Shown in pieces: positions 15,386 through 21,598 of a stretch of 21,598 nt of DNA (its first letter is position 1; every line of letters starts with the position of its first letter). Source of the DNA: CALHVX01 sp038757945 (lineage in GTDB: Bacteria; Pseudomonadota; Gammaproteobacteria; Pseudomonadales; Azotimanducaceae); contig JBCDGJ010000074.1 of NCBI GenBank assembly GCA_038757945.1, positions 1 to 21,598 of the forward strand, in the 5' to 3' direction. The translations under genes and the position numbers were made by a program. The notes below the pieces were generated by a model. The model did not search any database. It saw only the letters and a list, made by a program, of their open reading frames with translations, and was not told the origin of the DNA.

Positions 15386-16459
15386 TCAGCAGACCCAGCG
15401 ATAGGCCACGGTCATGATGTCCTCGGCGACGAGCAACCGGCGCTGCTGTGGCTCGAGCGTCGCCGGCAACGCGGTCTGCTCATGGGCGACGATGCGGGTA
15501 CCCGGATCGGCACGCTCGAGCAGCAGCGGCACCAGGTCTTCGAGCGCGGTCGCGGGTAGAAACAGAAAGATTACCGTCACCCCGGCCAGCGCCGCCGTGC
15601 GTGCATCCGCCTGGTGCAGCGCAATTCGATCCGCGTCGGTACTGCTGCTGCAGTTCTGCTGCGCACGCGCAAAGGCGTCCGCATCGAGCTCATAACCGAT
15701 GGCCCGACAGTTCCGGGTCGCCACGGCGTGCAGCAACAGGGTTGCATCGCCGCAGCCGAGATCCAGCAGCCGGTCCTCGGGACCAACCTGCGCGAAGTCC
15801 AGCAGCGGATCCAGCAGCGCCCGCGGCGTTCCCATGAAGGGGGCAAAGCTGTCCGGTTCGCGCAGCCAGCCGAAGCGACGCGCCAGCACGCGAAGCGGCT
15901 TCAGCAATACGCCCAGAGGCCACAGCAGCGCAATGGCGGGCAGGCGGCGCACGTCGTCCGGTGTTGGTGCCAGCCGGCCGAAGCGCGGCTGCCAATCGGA
16001 ATCGTGCCAGCGCAGCAGGACGCGCAGGTAGTCATCGTCGGTCCGAACCAGCAGCGTACGCCGGCCAAAACGCCAGGTGACCTCCCAGGCGGGATTGTGG
16101 TCCGGGCGCACTCCCAGAAAGCCTGCCTTGATCAGCAGACGCTGTGCCCGGGTTGCCTCCTGCGGGCGCACCTTTAGGGTAATGAGCGCGTAGGCGCGGG
16201 TGCTCGACTCCAGTTCGTCGGCATCGAAGCGTGCTGCGATATCCGCACTTTCAAGCAGCGTTTCAAGGGTCTCTCCAGCGGCTCGGCAGCGCGCTCGCTG
16301 CGCCTTGAGCGCCGCCTCGACCCGTTCGAGCTGCAGCTGCTCCGTTGCCGTCAGGTCAGCCACCGGCTCGCTGCGTATAGCCTCGAGAACGGTCGGCAGG
16401 CGATCGCTCTGCAGCGCTTCAATCAACCGGTTCTCCAGCGGCGAAACAACTGTACTCAT
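15386..16459 (-). CDS. Class I SAM-dependent methyltransferase
   Basis: A 357-residue protein. The catalytic fold is in the C-terminal 150 residues: TPRALLDPLLDFAQVGPEDR (211-230) leads into motif I LLDLGCGDATLLL (231-243), followed by the acidic strand-2 end YELDADAFARAQQN (256-269) and LHQADART (281-288). The pre-motif segment resembles FAM173/ATPSCKMT-type protein-lysine methyltransferases, but the substrate is unknown. The N-terminal half (1-165) is helical and then beta-rich, with no recognised family; residues about 173-197 are hydrophobic (LPAIALLWPLGVLLKPLRVL) and could lie on or in the membrane. ATG 16459 is chosen because the open frame upstream runs antisense through the lipoprotein gene. 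It ends 7 bp from the convergent LysM-barrel gene and is divergent from the lipoprotein gene. Confidence 0.82.
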   Translation of the reverse strand: MSTVVSPLENRLIEALQSDRLPTVLEAIRSEPVADLTATEQLQLERVEAALKAQRARCRAAGETLETLLESADIAARFDADELESSTRAYALITLKVRPQEATRAQRLLIKAGFLGVRPDHNPAWEVTWRFGRRTLLVRTDDDYLRVLLRWHDSDWQPRFGRLAPTPDDVRRLPAIALLWPLGVLLKPLRVLARRFGWLREPDSFAPFMGTPRALLDPLLDFAQVGPEDRLLDLGCGDATLLLHAVATRNCRAIGYELDADAFARAQQNCSSSTDADRIALHQADARTAALAGVTVIFLFLPATALEDLVPLLLERADPGTRIVAHEQTALPATLEPQQRRLLVAEDIMTVAYRWVC

Positions 16460-16573
16460 CGCGGACCCCGCTGCGGTTCGGAGCAGCTTACCCTGTTTAT
16501 CTGGCCGACCTGAGTCAACGCTTTCCCCGCTCGCACGTTGTCTGCTGAACCCGCCAACCTCTGGAGCGCAGTT

Positions 16574-18454
16574 ATGAGCCAGTTGAACCATGCAACCACT
16601 GAGCATCAAGGCACCCGCAGCCTGCGAAACAAGCTGAGCGTCCTGACGCTGCTGCTGTGGTCCGTAATGCTGGTGGGCTGCGGCGGCGGTGGAGGTGGCG
16701 GCGACAGCGTACCAGCGCCGATCAGCACCGCACCGCCGGACGAGGGCGAACTGTTCGTTGGCTTGACCGATGCCGAGGGAGACTTCCTGAGCTATGCGGT
16801 CGCCGTTAGCGCGCTCAGCCTGGAGCGGGTGAATGGGGATACGGTCCAGGCGCTGCCACTGGCCACGGTGGTCGATTTCACGGAGCTGACCGAGGTCACC
16901 GAGTTTCTCACCGTGGCGACCGTACCGGCCGGAACCTACGCTGCCGCCAGCCTGCGGCTCGACTACACCGACGCCACTATCGTGGTCCAGGATGACGCCG
17001 GCAATGCCGTGGAAGCCATCGCGGTCGACGCCAACGGTGAGCCCGTCACGACCCTCGACGTCCGCTTGAGCCTGGCATCGACCGAGCAGATCCGAATCAC
17101 GCCGGGACGGCCGGCGTCGTTCAGCCTGGACTTTGACCTGGATGCCTCGAACGAGATCGACCTCACCACGGCCCCCGCCAGAGTGACCGTCGAACCGTTC
17201 CTGCTCGCCAGCGCTGAGCTCGAACAGGATCGCGAACACCGGGTTCGCGGTGTGCTGGCGGGCGTCGACCCCGCCGCTGAAGCCATAACGCTCAAGGTTC
17301 GTCCCTTCCGCCACCGCCAGGGAAACTTCGGTGAGCTGACCTTCGCGGTCGACAACGAAACCGCTTACGAGATCGATGGCGAACTGTTCACCGGCGCGGC
17401 AGGGCTTGATGTCATGGCTGGGCTGAACGAGAACACGCCTGTTGTCGCCGGGCTCAGCGTTGGCGACGACGGTCGCGTGGCGAACACCCTCCTGGCCGGG
17501 ACCAGCGTGCCCTGGGCGTCCCAGGACGTCGCAAAAGGAACGATCACCGCTCGCGACGGCAACACAATCACCGTGCGCGGGGCGACCGTAAGCTTCAATG
17601 ATGGCGTCCACGCCTATCGCGATACGATCACGGTGACGGTTGGTGACGAGACGACCGTCACGGCGTTTGGCCCGAACGGTGATGGCAAGACGGCGACCAG
17701 CCTGTCCGTCGGCCAGCGTGTCACCGTATTCGGCACGCTGACCGATGCGAACCGGCTCGACGCGACCGCGGGCAGCGTGCGCATGCTGCAGAACCAGCTC
17801 ATCGCGGAAATCCTGCAGCCCAACCCGCTCGTGGTTGATCTGCACTTCCTCAACGGTCGACGCCCCGATGTCTTCGACTTCACCGGCACCGGTGTCGATG
17901 TGATAAACGATGCGGACCCCGCCGCCTACGAAATCGGCACCACCGTGCTCGACCTCGCCGCGCTGAATCCCGGAGCACTGCTGCGGGTGCGCGGACTCGT
18001 CAACGACTTCGGTCTGGCACCGCCGGACTTCAACGCGACCACGCTGGTCGACATCAACACCGACGCCCGCAGCGCTTCGTTCAAAGCACGCTGGCAACCT
18101 GCTGCCGCACGGCCGTTCCAGAGCCTTGATCCCGCTACCGTAGCCCTTGATCTGGAAGCCGCTCGAACACTGCTCCGGCTGCGCGGCGTACCGGTGGAGC
18201 TCACCAATCCGGTCACGGCATTGATGCTGCTGGCGCCACCGGAAGACAGCGGCGTCTACGCTGTGAAGGTGCGCGGCGACGGCGGCGAGCTGCGTCTGTT
18301 CCGCACTTTCAGCGGCCTGGTGAACGAGCTGACAGCGCAGCTCGACACCGGCGCCGCGCTGGCGCAGCTGAGCGTGCACGGGCAGTACGATGCTGACGCC
18401 GAGGCCCTCGTCGCACGACGCGCGAGCTTCACGTTCCTGAGTCCAGCGCAATGA
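16574..18454 (+). CDS. Lipoprotein with DUF4382-like and DUF5666-like domains
   Basis: A 626-residue envelope lipoprotein. The signal peptide ends in a clear lipobox LVGC (C36), followed by a run of glycines as a flexible tether. Residues about 55-190 (GELFVGLTDAEGDFLSYAVA ... TVPAGTYAAASLRLDYTDA) look like a DUF4382 domain, a beta-fold found in surface lipoproteins. From about 198, repeated OB-like units (VRGVLAGVDPAAEAITLKVR; KGTITARDGNTITVRGATVS; VGQRVTVFGTLTDANRL) resemble DUF5666. Cysteine is absent after the lipidated residue. ATG 16574 has GGAG seven bases upstream; the frame is open from 16538. The gene is divergent from the methyltransferase. Binding or reaction is unknown; carbohydrate or metal binding has not been shown. 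Confidence 0.8.
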   Translation: MSQLNHATTEHQGTRSLRNKLSVLTLLLWSVMLVGCGGGGGGGDSVPAPISTAPPDEGELFVGLTDAEGDFLSYAVAVSALSLERVNGDTVQALPLATVVDFTELTEVTEFLTVATVPAGTYAAASLRLDYTDATIVVQDDAGNAVEAIAVDANGEPVTTLDVRLSLASTEQIRITPGRPASFSLDFDLDASNEIDLTTAPARVTVEPFLLASAELEQDREHRVRGVLAGVDPAAEAITLKVRPFRHRQGNFGELTFAVDNETAYEIDGELFTGAAGLDVMAGLNENTPVVAGLSVGDDGRVANTLLAGTSVPWASQDVAKGTITARDGNTITVRGATVSFNDGVHAYRDTITVTVGDETTVTAFGPNGDGKTATSLSVGQRVTVFGTLTDANRLDATAGSVRMLQNQLIAEILQPNPLVVDLHFLNGRRPDVFDFTGTGVDVINDADPAAYEIGTTVLDLAALNPGALLRVRGLVNDFGLAPPDFNATTLVDINTDARSASFKARWQPAAARPFQSLDPATVALDLEAARTLLRLRGVPVELTNPVTALMLLAPPEDSGVYAVKVRGDGGELRLFRTFSGLVNELTAQLDTGAALAQLSVHGQYDADAEALVARRASFTFLSPAQ

Positions 18455-18522
18455 ACACGAGTCTGGACCATCCGGTCATTGGCTGAGTGCGCCGGTTGTG
18501 CAGGGATGGACGTCTCTGGCAA

Positions 18523-18563
18523 GCGGGGTCTGCAGAGGCCCCGCGGCCGGGCGGCCGGCCGCC
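18523..18563. terminator. GC-rich palindromes between convergent genes, possible bidirectional terminator
   Basis: GCGGGG (18523-18528) pairs with CCCCGC (18539-18544) around a partly self-complementary loop TCTGCAGAGG. Just downstream is the perfect 14-bp palindrome GGCGGCCGGCCGCC (18550-18563). They lie between the ends of the lipoprotein gene and hemG. Neither is followed by a T-run, so termination is inferred from position only. Confidence 0.35.
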
Positions 18564-18576
18564 GGGGGCGGTTCGA

Positions 18577-19155
18577 TCAGGCCTGCGTCCGCCGCTGCTC
18601 GACCAGCTGTGCGAAGGCGGACGCGAACTGTTCTACGGCTTTCCAATCGGTGAACTCGTGATCCTTCGTCAGATCAGGCAAATGATGGGTTTCGAGGCGC
18701 CTGCGGAACAGACGCTGCAGCAGGCTCAGACCGAACCGGCCTGGCGGGCTCATGCTGGAATACCGAACCGCCCCCGCCAACGGCACAGCGATGTCCGGGT
18801 GCCAGAGACAGTCGCCGAGAAACTCGTCGATCTGTTGCCGCGCCTGCTCCTGATCCTGCTCAACTTCGGATCCTGCCCCGAGGCTGACCGACAGAAAAGC
18901 ACTCGGCTTGTCCTTGAGGTTGTCATGATGCGCCTTGGCGAAATTGACGGCGCTGGTCTGATGCTGACCGAGGTGGATCGACGCGGCGAGGATGATCCCG
19001 TCCATGCCAGCCACCCTGGATGCCGACGGGCTCGCCCGATCCAGATCCTGCAGCAGTACGTCGAGCTGCTCTCGCTTCAGCAGCTCAACGAGGCGCAACG
19101 CAATTCGCTCCGTTTGTCCCTGATCACTGGCGTAGGCCACCAGAACCTTATGCAT
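18577..19155 (-). CDS. hemG: Protoporphyrinogen IX dehydrogenase (flavodoxin type)
   Basis: FMN-dependent enzyme that oxidises protoporphyrinogen IX to protoporphyrin IX using quinones, the penultimate step of heme synthesis. The 192-residue product (E. coli HemG 181) starts with an FMN phosphate loop YASDQGQTERIA, then ASIHLGQH and KPSAFLSVSLGA, which correspond to GASIRYGHYH and MPSAFYSVNL of E. coli. The HemG-specific late segment WHPDIAVPLAGAVRYSSMSP matches WRPDRCAVIAGALRYPRYRW, and the end EFTDWKAVEQFA matches VYTDWEQVANFA. This separates it from ordinary flavodoxins. A perfect hairpin covers the ribosome binding site (19158-19193). Downstream of the DUF427 gene on the same strand, 132 bp apart. 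Confidence 0.88.
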   Translation of the reverse strand: MHKVLVAYASDQGQTERIALRLVELLKREQLDVLLQDLDRASPSASRVAGMDGIILAASIHLGQHQTSAVNFAKAHHDNLKDKPSAFLSVSLGAGSEVEQDQEQARQQIDEFLGDCLWHPDIAVPLAGAVRYSSMSPPGRFGLSLLQRLFRRRLETHHLPDLTKDHEFTDWKAVEQFASAFAQLVEQRRTQA

Positions 19156-19157
19156 GC

Positions 19158-19193
19158 GCTGTTCCCCGCGAAAGCTGAAGGCCGGGGAACAGC
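19158..19193 (-). promoter_or_regulatory. Strong hairpin sequestering the hemG ribosome binding site
   Basis: On the minus strand GCTGTTCCCC and GGGGAACAGC form a perfect 10-bp stem with a 16-base loop, ending two bases before the ATG. The only good Shine-Dalgarno-like sequence, GGGGA seven bases before the start, lies inside the 3' arm. This would block ribosome entry unless opened, so translational control is the likely reading. On the plus strand the hairpin is followed by TTTT after 7 bases, but no plus-strand gene lies upstream for it to terminate. Confidence 0.55.
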
Positions 19194-19287
19194 CTAGCGC
19201 TTTTGCCTGCTGCGCTCATCGTGGATTCCCGCAGGCCGTACCTGCCCCTTGCGGTCCCCGGCCGATTACGCCGCACGCCTGACGGTG

Positions 19288-19569
19288 TCAGCCGGCGACC
19301 TCGACGCCGCCCCAGAACGCGACCCGATCGCGGATCTCGCTCGCGGCCTCCTTGGGCTCGCTGTAATACCAGACCGCGTCCGCGTTGCGCTGGCCGTCGA
19401 CGAGCAGCGAGTAGTAGTTCGCAGTCCCTTTCCACGGACAGTAAGTCGTCTTGTCGCTCGCTTCGACGAACCGCTGATCGAGCGACGCCGCAGGAAAATA
19501 GTGGTTGCCCTCGACGACGACCGTATCGTCGCTCTCGGCAAGGATCTGACCGTTCCAGATTGCTTTCAT
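19288..19569 (-). CDS. DUF427 domain protein
   Basis: A 93-residue cytosolic protein of the DUF427 family. It shows the familiar order MKAIWNGQILAESDDTVVVE, GNHYFPAASL (usually YFP), TTYCPWKGTANYYSL with the conserved CPWKG, and a closing AVWYYSEPKEAASEIRDRVAFW matching the typical WxYPxPKxxAxxIxxxVAF. Reported biochemical roles for the family are not settled, so none is assigned. The frame is open upstream to 19779, but ATG 19569 is where homology begins and is preceded by AGGG four bases away. The upstream extension falls in the repeat-rich non-coding region. It is followed on the same strand by hemG. Confidence 0.9.
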   Translation of the reverse strand: MKAIWNGQILAESDDTVVVEGNHYFPAASLDQRFVEASDKTTYCPWKGTANYYSLLVDGQRNADAVWYYSEPKEAASEIRDRVAFWGGVEVAG

Positions 19570-19600
19570 GGTGCCCTGTTCCTGGTGGGTGCTGATAGCC

Positions 19601-19642
19601 CGAAGCCTACGACGCGCTCCGGAGCGCTGCGTGAAGGCTTCG
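19601..19642. repeat. REP-like imperfect palindrome 1
   Basis: CGAAGCCT (19601-19608) pairs with AGGCTTCG (19635-19642). The inner arms ACGCGCTCC and GGAGCGCTGCGT also pair with a small bulge, giving a near-continuous 42-base hairpin about 32 bp upstream of the DUF427 start. No T-run follows on either strand. Confidence 0.6.
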
Positions 19643-19808
19643 GCTGCGGGCGGCCGACGCCGGCTGCGCTTCGCTGCTGCAGGCCGGATCCCAACGAACC
19701 TTAGAAACCTGACCCCTGAACCCTTTGAAGTTTGGAGAAAAATCCAGCGATACCGCTTACATTCCAGCAAACACTTCAACGCGCCCAGCGTGTACCTTCA
19801 TGATCAAG

Positions 19809-19845
19809 CCTTCGCCCCAACACCAAGAGTCTGTTGCGGCGAAGG
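19809..19845. repeat. REP-like imperfect palindrome 2
   Basis: CCTTCGCCCCAACA (19809-19822) and TGTTGCGGCGAAGG (19832-19845) form a 14-bp stem with one mismatch and a 9-base loop. It is followed by GTTAAGC, which resembles an integron core site, but the matching left core is missing. Confidence 0.6.
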
Positions 19846-19857
19846 TTAAGCTCCGAG

Positions 19858-19903
19858 GGCCGGCGTACGACGGCTAACGGGGCTGCCCCAGAAGCGGCCG
19901 GCC
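19858..19903. repeat. Nested hairpin downstream of the CBS gene
   Basis: Outer arms GGCCGGC (19858-19864) and GCCGGCC (19897-19903) enclose an inner GGGGCTGCCCC hairpin (19879-19889). It sits 26 bp after the CBS gene stop on the minus strand and could act as its terminator, although no T-run follows. Confidence 0.45.
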
Positions 19904-19928
19904 TTCCCCTGCGGTTTCCGTGTCGCGC

Positions 19929-20348
19929 TCAGGGTTTGCCGGGCACGCCCATATTTTTTATTACCCGCAGAATCTGCCGGCAGGTGAGCTGGCCGATGAC
20001 CTCGTTCCTGCCATTGACCACGGGCCGCCGACGATGCTTGTGGTCGAGCATGGACTGAGCCACATCGATCAGATCCGCATGTGCCGTAACGCACTCCACG
20101 CTCGGCGTCATGATCTCCTTGATCGGTGTTTTGCCGATGGCATCGCCATAGTAAGTGCCGGACAGAATTGCCCGCAGACAATCGAGTTCGGACAGCATGC
20201 CCACCGGATGCTTCTTGTCGTCGATGACGGTAACGCCGGACAGCTTGTTTTCCAGTATCCAGTGAATGGCTTCGAACAGCTCCATATCCGGCGCAACCAG
20301 CACCGGATGTTTCACCATGTAGTCATTGACGTCGACGGATTGTGTCAT
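19929..20348 (-). CDS. Two-CBS-domain protein
   Basis: A 139-residue cytosolic protein made only of a CBS pair. CBS 1 (about 6-65) has DYMVKHPVLVAPDMELFEAI and KLSGVTVIDDKKHPVGMLSE; CBS 2 (about 78-134) has IMTPSVECVTAHADLIDVAQ and RRRPVVNGRNEVIGQLTCRQ. Such pairs bind adenine nucleotides or S-adenosyl compounds and regulate partners, but the ligand cannot be read here. ATG 20348 has AGGAG eight bases upstream. It follows nuoN by 62 bp on the same strand with no clear terminator between, so co-transcription with the end of the nuo operon is possible. A functional link to respiration is only inference. Confidence 0.88.
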   Translation of the reverse strand: MTQSVDVNDYMVKHPVLVAPDMELFEAIHWILENKLSGVTVIDDKKHPVGMLSELDCLRAILSGTYYGDAIGKTPIKEIMTPSVECVTAHADLIDVAQSMLDHKHRRRPVVNGRNEVIGQLTCRQILRVIKNMGVPGKP

Positions 20349-20410
20349 GGGACCAGCTCCTCGTTCTGTTCTGACTGTATTGGTCGGTCACGCTTCTTGC
20401 TCTACGCTGG

Positions 20411-21598
20411 TCACAGCCCGAAACCGCCGAGCAGCGCCCGTGCTGTGTTGATCAACGATGTTGGATAAACACCCAGGGCGATGACCGTAACCGCCAGGGT
20501 AACCAGCAGGGTGCGCTCCACACCCGTTTCCCGAAGGTGTGCATCGGCTTCGCCAGCCGCCTGCGACGTCATGGCGTAGATCACCTTGAGGTAGTAATAG
20601 ATGCCCACCGCAGAGCCGACGATCAGCGCCCAGAGCAGCAGCCACAGCGCCCCCTGAGCGCCGATTGCCAGCAGATAGAACTTGCCGATGAAGCCAGCGG
20701 TCAGCGGCAGGCCCATGAGCGAGAGCAGCGCTGTCGTGAGACAGGCGGCCAGCAGCGGGCGGCGCCAGAACAGTCCCCGATACCCGGCGACGGCTTCGGC
20801 ATCTTCACCGCCTGCCGCGCTGGACAGCGCTGCAATCACGCCGAAGGCCGTTAACGTCGTGGCAACGTAGCCTGCGAGGTAGATGAAAGCGGCTTCAGCA
20901 GCGAAGGTTGCTTCCGGCAACCTGGCCAGCGCCAGCAGGGCGATCAGCAGGTAGCCCATGTGCGCCACCGATGAGTAGGCCAGGATCCGCTTCAGGTTGT
21001 CCTGCAGCAGTGCCAGCAGGTTCCCGACCAGCATGGAGGTAACGGCCAGCGCCATCACCACCAGAAACGCCGCCGGCGTGGCGAGGCTGTCCCCCGCGGT
21101 GCTCAGCCGCAGCAGCAACGCGAACACGGCAACCTTGGATACCGTGGCGATAAAGCCGCCCACCGGGGCTGGCGCCCCCTGGTAAACATCCGGCGTCCAC
21201 AGGTGAAAGGGGACCAGCGACAGCTTAAAGGCCAGGCCGGCAAACAGCAGCAGCTGGCCCGTCAGCAGATGGGCAGCGTGGGCTGCGCCGGCGGGATCGG
21301 ACAGATCCGCGAAGTACAGGGAACCGGTCGCGCTGTAGGCCAGTGCCATACCGAACAGCATCGTCGTCGACGCGACCGCGGACAGCACCAGGTACTTGAA
21401 CGCGGCTTCCAGCGGCGGTCGCCGCTCCTCCGGATAGGCGATCATCGCGTAGAGCGAGATCGACAGAATTTCCAGCCCGAGCACAAACGCCGCAAAGTGA
21501 GTGGCCGCAACCATGACCATGGCACCAAGCGTCGCCAGCAGCGTCAGCAGATAAAACTCTTCCAGTTCGCCCCGGCGCCCGGACAGATAGCGGTAAGA
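20411..21598 (-). CDS. nuoN: NADH-quinone oxidoreductase subunit N, C-terminal part (runs off the right edge)
   Basis: Membrane proton-pumping subunit of respiratory complex I, one of the antiporter-like subunits. The window holds about 395 C-terminal residues of a protein usually near 480; the frame is open to the edge, so the start is outside. Diagnostic segments are LGLEILSISLYAMIAY, AAFKYLVLSAVASTTMLFG with the conserved membrane lysine, GLAFKLSLVPFHLWTPDVYQ, APVGGFIATVSKVAVF, RILAYSSVAHMGYLLIAL and SLMGLPLTAGFIGKFYL. At least ten hydrophobic helices are visible. NuoN is normally the last gene of the nuo operon, which fits the different gene type (CBS) that follows. Identity is very secure; NuoL and NuoM are excluded by the helix motifs and the short C-terminal end. 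Confidence 0.96.
   Translation of the reverse strand, partial: SYRYLSGRRGELEEFYLLTLLATLGAMVMVAATHFAAFVLGLEILSISLYAMIAYPEERRPPLEAAFKYLVLSAVASTTMLFGMALAYSATGSLYFADLSDPAGAAHAAHLLTGQLLLFAGLAFKLSLVPFHLWTPDVYQGAPAPVGGFIATVSKVAVFALLLRLSTAGDSLATPAAFLVVMALAVTSMLVGNLLALLQDNLKRILAYSSVAHMGYLLIALLALARLPEATFAAEAAFIYLAGYVATTLTAFGVIAALSSAAGGEDAEAVAGYRGLFWRRPLLAACLTTALLSLMGLPLTAGFIGKFYLLAIGAQGALWLLLWALIVGSAVGIYYYLKVIYAMTSQAAGEADAHLRETGVERTLLVTLAVTVIALGVYPTSLINTARALLGGFGL

Larger units (their letters stand above)
19570..19928. other. 359-bp gene-free stretch with REP-like palindromes
   Basis: No reading frame here has family similarity or a credible start. It contains three large imperfect palindromes (19601-19642, 19809-19845, 19858-19903) and the motif CCTGACCCCTGAACCC (19708-19723). 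In reverse, that motif reads GGGTTCAGGGGTCAGG, like the GGGGTCAGG ends seen near Y1-type REP-associated transposase genes. The middle, 19724-19800, is notably A-richer than its surroundings. The most economical reading is an accumulation of REP-type elements or the scar of a mobile element. Confidence 0.6.

Noticed and set aside
16460..18451. Open minus-strand frame of about 660 codons running upstream of the methyltransferase, antisense to the lipoprotein gene
   Set aside because: It has no family similarity and its composition is that of a GC-rich shadow frame. The plus strand holds a clear lipoprotein with lipobox and ribosome binding site. The methyltransferase is taken to start at ATG 16459.
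19809..19850. Possible integron attC site (hairpin followed by GTTAAGC)
   Set aside because: The left core site complementary to GTTAAGC is missing (ATCAAGC is found), and there is no integrase or cassette array. A REP-like palindrome explains it better.
19940..19966. GGGC-AC-GCCC followed by ATATTTTTT on the plus strand, resembling an intrinsic terminator
   Set aside because: It lies inside the coding end of the CBS gene, the stem is only 4-5 bp, and no plus-strand gene precedes it.

Overview
The window reads as chromosomal DNA from a GC-rich Gram-negative bacterium, most likely a gammaproteobacterium. The evidence is a flavodoxin-type HemG, a proton-pumping NADH dehydrogenase subunit N, an outer-membrane barrel protein, a periplasmic pilus-type chaperone and a PEP-CTERM sorted protein, which implies an exosortase elsewhere in the genome. 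I cannot name the genus. No rRNA, tRNA, CRISPR array or intact insertion sequence was seen.

Left part (1-8.4 kb) is a mosaic of short transcription units. A membrane-anchored protein runs off the left edge. Four 17-bp tandem repeats separate it from upp. upp faces a yeast-FCY1-type cytosine deaminase tail to tail, and together the two enzymes would convert cytosine to uracil to UMP. Next come a Tyr/Arg-rich PEP-CTERM protein, a D-cysteine desulfhydrase/ACC-deaminase-family PLP enzyme, an AarF/UbiB-type ABC1 kinase, a hybrid histidine kinase with an unfamiliar N-terminal domain, a divergent STAS/SpoIIAA-like protein, and a homologue of the BciA-type divinyl chlorophyllide 8-vinyl reductase.

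Middle part (8.5-15.4 kb) is devoted to the cell envelope. A small membrane protein is translationally coupled to an exported protein with a TIMP/NTR-like N-terminus and SH3-like C-terminal parts. After it lies the most interesting locus. Four overlapping minus-strand genes encode two pilin-like paralogues, a PapD-like chaperone and a third exported beta-rich protein. They are divergent from an 831-residue outer-membrane protein with an N-terminal LysM domain, a predicted large beta-barrel and a C-terminal SdrD/Cna-B-like calcium-loop domain. I read this as a non-classical chaperone-usher-like surface-fibre system in which a LysM-barrel protein takes the usher place.

Right part (15.4-21.6 kb) holds a SAM-dependent methyltransferase, a divergent DUF4382/DUF5666-like lipoprotein, hemG with a strong hairpin covering its ribosome binding site, a DUF427 protein, a 359-bp non-coding stretch with REP-like palindromes and a possible transposase-end relic, a two-CBS-domain protein, and the 3' part of nuoN running off the right edge.
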